Assembly: GCA_907163375.1 (NCBI GenBank)
Contig: CAJQUW010005306.1
Coordinates: 55,744 to 119,743 of the forward strand
Length of the DNA stretch: 64,000 nucleotides
Direction of reading: 5' to 3'
Source of the DNA: Prostheceraeus crozeri
Lineage: Eukaryota > Platyhelminthes > Polycladida > Euryleptidae
Shown: one piece after another, positions 54,246-64,000 of the stretch
Layout of the letters: the number at the start of each line of letters is the position of its first letter
Numbering within the stretch: the first letter of the stretch is position 1
Translations under genes and position numbers: made by a program
Notes under the pieces: model-generated
Databases searched by the model: none
The model's input: the letters and a program-made list of their open reading frames with translations, nothing else
What the model was told of the DNA's origin: nothing

Positions 54246-56594
54246 ACAACGTTAATTTACTCATTCATTTTTGCCTTGAAATAAAACAAGCAAGGTGTCC
54301 AGCACAACGACTAGATCCATAACGCATCACTTGTCCATTCTTCTCAGTTTGAAAGTTGACAGTGCAGAAGTTGCATTATTAGTAAGACTATGCATTTCTG
54401 GATGGCAGCTGCATAATGAAAAAGAAAATCTATTTTTTAGAAAAAATTATCATCAGACCTCTTGAAATGTAAGACTTAGAATAACAATAATGTCTCTGAT
54501 AACTGATAAACCAGGAGAAATAAGTCGAAGCAAATGAATACAAACTGATTGGAAAATACATCCGCATACCAGCAACATCAGCTTTTATACCTTGCATGTT
54601 TGTGCAGAAAGCATTACTCAAGCATTGTTGTCTACGTAGTCTCAAAGGAATTGCATTTGAATTCTGAGATAACTTTGATTGTAGACACTAGTCACACAAC
54701 TTTTACAGTGATTGCAATTTACGTTTGCTTCATATATTCGTCGTCCCAGTTCACGTTGTATAAATATGTTAAGCATAACTGAAGTTCCGAAATCGCCGGT
54801 CTTCGAATCGTCAATTAACTTTTCACAACAATGATAACTGTTAGTGAGTTCTGGCTTGTCTACTTGTCCAGCGTTTTCTTCAGTAGCCTTCTCTGAAGCT
54901 CATCTTTGTTAATGCCTTTTCGCAATATGTCACAGCTTTCTTTCGAATCCACAGTTTCTTTTTTGCAGGATCTCGTGAAGAGATTTCTGCGTCGACCGGA
55001 TTTGCAATGTATCGTATTACATCCGTCAAATAAAAAAGCTTCACCTCTGATCATTTTGCAAGATATTCTGCATGAGACTGGCCACTTCAACTTCCTTTCA
55101 TAATCAGCTATTGTAAATGAAAATCCATTTATTTCAAAAGAACTAAGACAGATCAAAAAAGCCAGAATCCAATTTGAAGCGAACATTGTCTCAAATGAAT
55201 TGTCTTATTGAGCAAAAGCAGGAATGTCGTTTTTTCTACAACACATTTTAACAAAGATTTTATGAATTGATAAAGTTAAGTCGTTATAGGTTAAATAAAT
55301 CATGCAATCATGTTGCACAGCAAATCATCATACAATAAAGCTTTCCAGTATAGACAATCAGGACAATACTTCTCTGCGAAGACTTTGACTTGGTCGGCAA
55401 ATTTTTCATCAAGAATTTTTGAGTAATTCATGGCTTTAAACATTTGCGGAAGTAGTACCTTAAAGCATTGCCATCTTTGCATTAATAAGATTGTTTTCAA
55501 GTGTCAATCAGGAATTTGATGTGGAAAATACAATATTGAAATTCAATTATACCAAAGGATTTGGACAAACCAGGCACTTCAAAAATGCCGTTACGGGTCG
55601 AATTGTGCACAAAAAATTGGAAATGGATTGCCGTTCACTACCGGTATATCAAAACCATATTTCTAATGAAAACAATTTTTACAATTACAATACTTGTTCG
55701 GTGCGTTTTCGAGCCTGGCCTATTAGTTCTGCAATACGTTCAGGTCTGGTTAAGTTATCACTAGGCCTATTGAATGCAACACCAAGCGAATTTTTTTTTA
55801 TTCAGCACAGAGCACTCTTTTTGAACAAAACGTCTTGATCAGCCTTGTTGATGTATACGAAGCACCTGAAAATCTGATAATAGCGCAAACTTTGCATCCG
55901 CCCCAGTAGCCTACAATAATCGTTAAGTAAATGCTATTAATTTAATTCAAAAGGAAAGCTACTTTGAAATTGAAGTTCGCTGAATTTTACATGCTGAAAA
56001 TTTCAGAAGAAAACTTAAGAAATAAGCCTTAATTCCTTCTCAAAATTATACAATGTATCAATTTGATTATTTGAAAAATCGTCAAATGGATGTTTTGATG
56101 TTTTCTGCGAAAGTGAATACAGGAGGAGACACTTTTGCCATACTGATGCATTTGCCGTAAATCTGAACGAAAAATGTTCTTTTTTAGGAAACTGTTATAA
56201 TTTGTAGATACTTGAGATGGATCTACTTCTTGCAAGCATGAGAGACTGTTATGATGTATTTCCAGGTCTAATTTTATTAGACAAGTTTTTTTGATAGGGT
56301 CTACGATTACTCAATGATAAATAGGCAAAATCGCTGACATGCAGATATTTTCATTTTCCTGAAGTAGCTGATGGATTATGTTCATAGTTATCATAGTTTT
56401 CATCTGATATTCGTTTGTCTAAGAACCATTGAAATACGCTAGCAATCAATGACGTAACTTGCATTTACTTGTCTCCACAGAAATTGTGATTTCAGCAGTG
56501 AATTTGTTTTGAGTTGATCAAACCTTCTTTCTCTTCATGTCCCAAATTTATCTAAGTAAAAGTTTCAAAGCAAGCCTGCTCCTACGGATTACTC
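54246..56594. other. Host DNA, nothing recognised
   Basis: Short frames on both strands (for example 54860-55186 and 55491-55838) have no motifs or supporting signals. Confidence 0.35.
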
Positions 56595-57355
56595 CCCTGT
56601 GGGAACGAATCTTGCGAAAAGCTGGCGGATGTCAGCTGCAGAATATCATGCTAAAGTTCAGTCATATTTGCGGCATATTCGCTGGCGAAGTTCGCCGGCG
56701 ACAATTCGCGAATTCGCGCTCTGTATGCCACCTTTTACTTTTGACTTTCTCTCTTATTTTCTTTAGTAATCCGCCTCTACAGCCGAGGCTCTATTTTCTC
56801 CCTCACCTCCTCTCCATCACCCACATATGACTAATCTATCTAAAAAACATGTGCAGACTATCATTCTTTGATAATGATAAGAATATAGAGAATCCGCATA
56901 TATCAATTTTCATAACATCTCTTGATATTCAATAATTTACAACAATGACAAATATTTGAATAATATCATAGTATTTACTGCGACATTTATGGAAGATAAA
57001 TACTTTTTTTAGTTTAAGCCTTCGTGAATTAAAGAAGATCCGTTTTTATCAGATCAGACTGAGTATACAATATATTTTCATGTAAAGGTAATATGCGAAC
57101 ATTATATCCACGATTTCGCCGGTTGGCGAAAAATCAGCTCGCATTAGTAAACAAATATCTACCAACTAATTACAGCAACTTTTTCGCCACCTGTCGTTTT
57201 TTTAATTTTACACATGTTTTTGGATAGATGATGACCATTTTCACATGCGGAGATAGTTTTTACACGAAAATGAACCTTTACAAAAAATTATCCACAAAAT
57301 CGCTACCTCGCCAGATAATCTGTTGATATTAGCAAGATGCGTAATTCCCACAGGG
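56595..57355. mobile_element. Possible 0.76-kb TIR element
   Basis: CCCTGTGGGAA at 56595 and TTCCCACAGGG ending at 57355 are inverted. Just inside, ATCTTGC/GCAAGAT and TCGCCGGCGA/TTCGCC-type words also pair. No coding capacity; no clear target duplication. Confidence 0.5.
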
Positions 57356-57367
57356 TCGCTTCATTTC

Positions 57368-57450
57368 AGAGGTGGAACCGGCATGCCGGTCCGACCGGTA
57401 CTACTGCCTGCCCGGTCCGGTGTGACTGACCGGCACCGGACCGGAACGAC
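57368..57450. repeat. GC-rich CCGG-palindrome cluster
   Basis: It contains ACCGGCATGCCGGT and several further CCGG words within 80 bases, in AT-rich surroundings. The origin is unknown. Confidence 0.4.
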
Positions 57451-60400
57451 CAGCACGAACTATATGTGAGTGTGCATCTTCCTCAAATAAGTTGCGCTGC
57501 CACACGTGGAAACAATAATCATCACTAGTTCTCATTCCAATTCTAAGTTCATTCGAGCAATGGGTCCTGAGCTAGAGGCCGAAGAGCTCAAATTACCCAT
57601 ATTAGTCCCGCCTCTACGTATGATTTTCATTGATTGAGGCGAGACCCTGAATGCTTGTGTGTTGAACTCTGCTCGTGCGTCGTAATTTACATAACAGATA
57701 AAGATTAATCTGAAGAAGTTAATATAGTCAGTGTTCAAAATTTTCCTAAAAGGGAAAAGTTTGAAAAAGCAACAAAATTTACACATTATACTATCGGCGA
57801 GTAGCAATTGCGCTGTGGGGCTATGTAGCGATGACAGAGAAGTGAGAGAATCAGTAACAGCTCCTGTAGAGCCAATATAAAATGAACTTACAAATCCCCG
57901 CCGGCACATGCCACGCGTAATTACGGAACACCCCAAACATCCGCGGTTAAGGACATTCTATTCTTCTACCCGCGTGCATACGAGCTGCACTAAGAGTCAG
58001 AAATCACTTGATCTGATGCTGTCAAAACATGGGAGATGTTAATTATGAATACGCGCGGGCGAGCGTTTATAGTTTGTGCGTCATCGTCTACGGTTGTCAG
58101 CGCTGCCGCTTGAACCACGGATGAACTGCTAAGCATGTTCTGTCTTCCCTGAGCATGAAATTGAGGTCCTATGACATTGTTTAGCCTCTGATACGCAGAC
58201 ACGTGAGACGCAAAGTCTATAGGACTGCCAACTATACTAACTTATATAACAGATACTGCAGCAACCCGCATATAGCCACGGATGTTGGGGGTGACATGTG
58301 TAATTACGCGTGGTTCATACGTGAATTGAGCGTGGCAACACCTAGTGTACTCTGCCACAAAGCAGGGATGCGGAGTCCTATCATTTTTTTGCTGGAGTCG
58401 GAGTCTGATCAAATGATGGGACTGCAGACTCCGGTCTATTTTGTAAAAACTCATGTCCACTGTGCGATGAGAACCTACATCACGTAAATGTTGAACAATG
58501 ATAGAAACTAGAAGCCGAAATATCTTTCTATGAACATGCGGAAACCACGGTCAGTAGAGCCTACTTAGTACCGGTATATATTTAATTTTTGCTACAACAA
58601 TAGCTATAACTTCCACGCGTTTATAGCACTTGTTCAAATTAGAAATGGATATTATGTTTTAAATACACCGACGGATTTGCATTCTATAAACCATTCAGCA
58701 ATTTTGAAAAAATGGTAAAGTTTTTCATTTAGCCGACTACTAATCGTCTTACTGATAACTTCAGCTGCTTGACGATTTCCACCACAGGAAGTGGCCATTT
58801 ATACAGTATGTTCGAATCACTCTGATGCTGACTTTTGGCACATACTTTGACGTCATTTGTTTTTCATCAGATTGCGACTTCGCTACTTGCCAACGAAACG
58901 TGAAACTTTATAAATAAAAAACTTGCTAGGTTGGAGAGGATTTTTAATTCTGAGCTTTCGCCCACTCGGAGTAATACATGCAAGCAATAGCAAAGCTTTA
59001 ATTTTATTAGCAGCTACCGCTAAAATTATACCTTTGAAGCAGAACGACCTCGCTTACTTATGCATTTCCCTCGAGCTTTGTACTTAACTAACTTCAGGCA
59101 TAATATGTATTATATATTGAGCAACTAGGTTTCAACTAAAGTAATCACATAAACGCGGAGTGGGCTCCAATTAGTACCTCACCTTGATTGAAATTGCGCA
59201 TAAATGTACGTCATGGGTGACTATTTATTTTGGATACGTACTATAAGCCTCTACTCTCACTTTTCTCTAACGTTAGATGATTTAGATTTCATCTTCAATC
59301 AATTTTATTTTTACTGCGTTCTGATCTAATTCGAGTAAATGAATTTACGAAATGCAATGTGCCCCACGCTCCCCTATTGATAAACTGAGTCACGAACCAA
59401 CAAACAAGGCATTCATCTATTTACAAAATCACGGTACGAACAGTTTTCACTATTGTCCAACGATGAATCAGGAAAACTGGGTGACCTCAAAAATAAACTT
59501 TTAATAAAATAATATCTGTACACAGTGAATGAAGGAAAGCATAAGCACCAGAATGTTCCCACTTCTCCACAACTAATTACATTTCATCAAAAGTCACTGG
59601 CAATTTCAGCAATCTAACGGTGGCAGGTTGGATTTCTGTGACAAATAACTTTGCAGCCGAACAATTCCATGCTCCTGAAGAAGAAAAAATATTTTTATTA
59701 TATTTAATGTCTCAAGACAGGATCACGTGGTAGATTTCAAGAAACTATACACACATTATAAAGAAAATTATAAAGTAAAAAAGGCTTCGGATAAAAAAGC
59801 CTTCATATGCAAAAATTGATTGGTCAAAATCACACATAACATTCTGCCTTGGTCATTATTATACTTTTTTAGATGCTAAAATCCTATTTCTCTTAAAAGA
59901 CGATGCATTTCGATATTTAAACGATACCATTCACAGCAGTTAAACAGCTCCATAGGAGTGGCAGTAGCATATACAGTATCTGAACGACGGAGTATGCATA
60001 AGAAAGTGAAAAGCAGACAATGTAGACAGTTTCAGGAACATCAGCATATATTCGTATGTCAGTACTACGTATGTTTATATATCGCAGGCAGACTGATCGA
60101 GAATAAATGACAACTGACAACAATCATTTCCTTTCCAAAAAAATCAGTTCCTATTAAACTATGTGACTTCCTGAATGCAATTGAATTCTACCTTTCCCAG
60201 ATAATATTATTATAATAGTATAAGTGAATCAAGAAAAATCGACGTAGAACGCGTATATTAACATGCTTTTCTTTAAGTATTCTATGTATTGAATCATACT
60301 CTAATTCATCTTCAGTTTGTCAGTTGAGCAGCTGATTCATGAGAATAACAATTCTGACCTGTCGACTTCCATTCAAGGAAGGTAGGAAATGTAGTTTTCG

Positions 60401-60546
60401 TATCTACGTAGGGTGAGTAGAAATTAAGAGCATAAGTCATCAAGGAAGATTCAAGAAAATCAAACTCCGATGGATCACCTAGTTTATTTATTTACCAATC
60501 TCTGCTGTCCGCTGACGAATTTAGGAGGGCGAGCGAAAGCTTCGAA
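57451..60546. other. Host DNA, nothing recognised
   Basis: No convincing gene or repeat. Frames at 57532-57936 and 58203-58487 lack recognisable features. Confidence 0.35.
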
Positions 60547-63126
60547 CCCGTACAGAAATAAGTCCGTATGAATCATAGTATGAAAAGGTATGAAAAATAG
60601 TATGACAACGCATACGTATGTAATAACATACTATGAAACATAGTATGTACAAGTATGAATAATCCATACGTGTGCATAAACATACTATGAAACATAGTAT
60701 GCATAAATATGAATAGCGCATACGTATGTCTTGACATTCTATAAAACATACTATGAATAAAAATGTATTGCACATATGTATGCATTATCATAGTATGAAA
60801 CATAGTATGCATAAGTATGAATTTCGCATACGTATGTATTAACATACTGTGAAACATTGCCATAATTAATTATTTAAATTCATACCGTATACACATACTC
60901 GTATACTACATGTTATTGTGCAGGAGTAATCTATGTTGGGTAGCGACAATTTTTTCTACTTTGATGTTTGATGCGCAACCCAAATTTTGTGCCCATGCTG
61001 AATGATGCTGGTGATTATCAGTCATCTATACAGAATTAATGAGTGATATCAAATATAACTTTCGTTGAATATACGCATTTCATATGTTGTTGTTCAACTT
61101 CCTGATGAACGACATACCCATTATTATCTAAGGTCATTGGAAATAATTATTTTTCATTTAATTATTTTCTTTTGTCTAGTATTATATAAACTATTTTGCT
61201 AACACATAATGACATTATTTGCAGATGACGAATTTGTCAATAGTTCTGATTCTTGTGATAATTAAATTCTTTCATATATACCACAGTATCTCCACAATAT
61301 TTCAAAGTGTTTTGAAAATGATATTGAAAACCCACTGATGTTGCCCAACACATCGATTTTGTTTTATTGTTAATGCATAAATGATTCATTTATGTATATT
61401 TAGTCTAACCAAGAATTCATCGAGCTGGATCCTTCTCATCTCATGATTGCATGACTTATGTGCATTTTTGTTTACATAACAGAATGATATCATAAGAATT
61501 TGATTAACGATTACCATACAAGAGCAGGTATTATTCTTGTTTAAACGAAATAATGACGTGTCTTGTAGCTTTTTCTTTTTCATCTTTCTGCTCAAAGAAT
61601 AAAATAATTCTCAACTAGTTTACTTTTGAAAAGTTCTCGATTGTGTATTGTGGACTCTCTACAATGTCAGTAAAAAATTTGAAAGTCCATTTTTGAGTAA
61701 TCTAAAAGTTAAATATGAAAGTTGTTTACTAATATAATTTTCCCTTGAGTTGCCATTTGATTTAAGCGCCTTTTTGAGCCACCAAACGAACATTTTAATA
61801 TTAAGTAATTCTATCAAACATGATTCATGAAAGTAATAATAAAAACTAATTCAATTAGTTTCGAAAAAATTATTGTTGATATTTATTTTGTTTTATTATA
61901 AATCTTTCCTATTATTGCTTGAGAAATTGCCACCTTTATCATAAACGTGTATAATTCTTTTATTAGTATGTTCATTGTATCTGAAGTTTTCCACCATGCC
62001 CATCAAGGGTTGTCCAGTCTAACTAAGAAGGCTCCCTGGTTTCTTTCACTTCTCTAAATAATAAGCATTAGTTTTAATTTTCCATTGAAAGCATAAATGA
62101 AACTTGTAGATGAACGTCAATAACAATTAACTTCACACTGTCTTGACGTGGGAGCGTTATTATTATTAGCTTGCTTGCATTACAGGTAGCGGGTAACGGA
62201 TTTCTTTTTAAGATTGTTTATGTTTTTCATTTGCTAAACGAGTTGTTCACTTCCTTTTTTTCTTCTGCTTTAAAGGGTTTATAGTACCGTCCTCTTCATT
62301 CACCAATCGTAACTTTGATTTAAAAAAAATCATTGCAAAAATGTTTATCTTTGATCAAATGGGTACGTCGTTCGTGTGGTTATAAAACAAAATGAATGTC
62401 ATAAATGTTGAATTTTAAAACGTGTAATGAGGAAATTGTAATTATTATGATCTTAAAATGCATGTTTATAGAATAGCTGTCTCCGTTCATGATATGTTCT
62501 GCATCTAAATCAGGCTTGACTTGCAACATTTAAACATGTTTACGAAGAGACAAGGTGCTTTTTTTGACTTTGTTCCCTTTCAGAGTTAAAATACGACATA
62601 TTGAATACAGAATGCATGTTATTATTGATATGATACGTGGTGGCATATAATTAATGATTCATGATGTTATAGGAATCATATGTACGCATTATCAAATTAT
62701 GTGCTTGGTATGATATTCTTCGTTTCGATATACTGCTGTTTGCATATATGTTGCATTTTTTATGTCAGAAACATACTCTGGAAACTCACGTTGTGTTAGG
62801 GATGAGTATAAGTACTTTTTTATAGGATTGTTTCTGTATGTTTCATGCGTATGGCACGACTACGCATTACATGTCTTATTAAGTCTCATACTATGTTCGT
62901 TATGTCTGTTCCATACTATGTTTCAACAGAGTGTGCATGAGTATGCATTTACTATTTTCATAATATGGAATTCATAACTTGTTAAAGTCATAGTATGAAT
63001 CGTACGTATGCCAGGGTATGGCCCGACAGAGCGTTACATGTCTATAGTATGTTTCATACTATGTTACATACGTCTGCTTCATACTATGTTTCATAGTATG
63101 ATTCATACCAATTTTTTCTGTACGGG
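60547..63126. mobile_element. 2.58-kb element with TIRs and subterminal tandem repeats
   Basis: The tips CCCGTACAGAAA (60547) and TTTCTGTACGGG (ending 63126) are perfect inverted copies. Inward, ATGAATCATA and CATACTATG/CATAGTATG words fill both subterminal regions. The interior holds no recognisable transposase, so it is non-autonomous. I could not fix the target duplication. Confidence 0.75.
60575..60862. repeat. About 54-bp tandem repeat, five units
   Basis: CATACTATGAAACATAGTATG-type palindromes start at 60628, 60681, 60736, 60789 and 60843. Minus-strand frames rich in HTMFHSM are translations of this repeat, not genes. Confidence 0.75.
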
Positions 63127-63349
63127 AAGTTTTTTGAAACAAATCTACGATGCGATTCATTGAAATTTTATTTTTTCATTGATAAGTCCCACTCTCGTCG
63201 AGGATGCCGATGAATCGAACTTCTTGTTCCAAGAATTAGTGAATTGCTGTTTTTCTAAATGCTCACTCTACTCGGGACGTGCATAATCGTGGTTATGACA
63301 AAAAATCCTAAGTCAGTGCATATAAACTAGTATCTTTTAGGCAATCTGA

Positions 63350-63830
63350 ACCTGATAAGTAAACCGAATGTTAGCCTTGAGAAATTCCTCAGAAAGAGAC
63401 CTAAAATGACCAAAGATTGTGGTTGCGAAATTTGTAAAGATATCGGACCTAAATATTCGTGCGCGGATAGAAGTGGTATACCAGTATAACTGTAAAACTT
63501 GCAATGAAAATTATATTGGTAAAACAAGTCGTCCTTTTAAAAGAAGACATCAAGAACATAAAAGTAGCATTAAAAACAACACATTAATAGTGGCCTAGCC
63601 CAGCACCGGTCCAAACATCCGATCAAATGGGAATTCAAGACTTCAAATTTCAGTTCCTATCTAGAAAAAGTAACTCTCGGATGTTACTATTGAAGGGAAA
63701 GCAAGTGTATCAGAGTTATAAGCCGGGAAATCATCGGAAAGTACGAAATATCAACTGTTATCATGATCGCTACTTACTACGTAGTTATCGGATGTTAAAT
63801 TGTTCAACGTTCGATTCTTAAGGGAAGGGT
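63350..63830 (+). pseudogene. GIY-YIG endonuclease remnant of a second PLE lineage
   Basis: Broken frames include CGCEICKDIGPKYSC and, in another frame, YNCKTCNENYIGKTSRPFKRR followed by HQEHK, the GIY-YIG/zinc-knuckle pattern of Penelope-like elements. A further piece lies at 63640-63820. The sequence differs clearly from the array at 36649-47902. The reverse transcriptase is absent. Confidence 0.65.
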
Positions 63831-64000
63831 TGAATGTTATGACCTGCCACTTACCATCGCACCTTGAAGGTCCAAAGGCCGAGTACAGTGCAACTTCAGG
63901 GCACTTCACTGTATCTTTTTATTTTTTTTTTAAACAGATCAAAATAAATATATGGTACGGAGGCACCAAGTAACTTGTTTTTTTCTTTTTTTTATCAATG

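Noticed and set aside
60573..60863. HTMFHSM-repeat protein on the minus strand
   Set aside because: It is the translation of a 54-bp palindromic tandem repeat inside a TIR element.

Overview
The window is eukaryotic and most likely from an invertebrate metazoan. It has no bacterial operon structure, and it carries Tc1/mariner, LINE, hAT-type, SINE-like, Penelope-like (PLE) and Polinton/adintovirus-type elements. I cannot name the species. No ordinary host gene was recognised; nearly everything that can be interpreted is mobile or viral in origin.

Layout. (1) 1-2353 is the right end of element 'C', cut by the window start. (2) 2354-11068 is host DNA with a Tc1 relic (5041-6170), a 1.04-kb inverted-repeat element (7568-8610), a mariner-like relic and a decayed jockey/CR1-like LINE (9630-10875). 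(3) 11075-51254 is a nested insertion. Its outer shell, element 'B', is the same family as C. B begins AGTAGTAAGC, ends in the reverse complement and is flanked by the perfect 6-bp duplication AGCAGA (11069-11074 and 51255-51260). Element 'P', a Polinton/adintovirus-type element (21741-50871, ends AGTAATGGG, near-duplication CCGCTC/CCGTTC), sits inside B's right terminal repeat. P in turn carries an 11.25-kb PLE array (36649-47902). Without its guests P is 17.9 kb, a normal Polinton size, and B is about 11 kb (about 9.9 kb without a hAT-type MITE). (4) 51261-64000 is host DNA with a foldback, a SINE-like sequence, two TIR elements and a remnant of a second PLE.

P carries a recognisable virus-like gene set: membrane/coiled-coil protein, unknown protein, penton-like minor capsid, packaging ATPase, protein-primed DNA polymerase B (minus strand), a 456-residue unknown, a fibre-like coiled coil, a pVI-like peptide protein, double-jelly-roll major capsid, a second small membrane-active-type protein, a parvovirus-type phospholipase A2, retroviral-type integrase and adenain-type protease. 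Most of these carry stops or frameshifts, so P is a fossil, or in part a poorly polished assembly. Many of its start codons lie in a T-rich/AAAATG context.

The B/C family looks like the least-described object. It has Polinton-like ends (AG...CT, 6-bp duplication) and TIRs built from about 300-bp subrepeats. Two short ORFs are conserved in both copies, and separate genes have TATA boxes and polyadenylation signals. TGAGTCA (AP-1/bZIP-type) sites are over-represented. It also has a two-lobed TATA-binding-protein-like gene and a fragment of protein-primed polymerase B. No integrase or capsid was seen in the 11-kb copy, which appears to be a deletion derivative of C.

The PLE array holds three head-to-tail 2.58-kb copies, one inverted copy and two head-to-head 5'-truncated copies. 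Each copy has a hammerhead-ribozyme-like motif.
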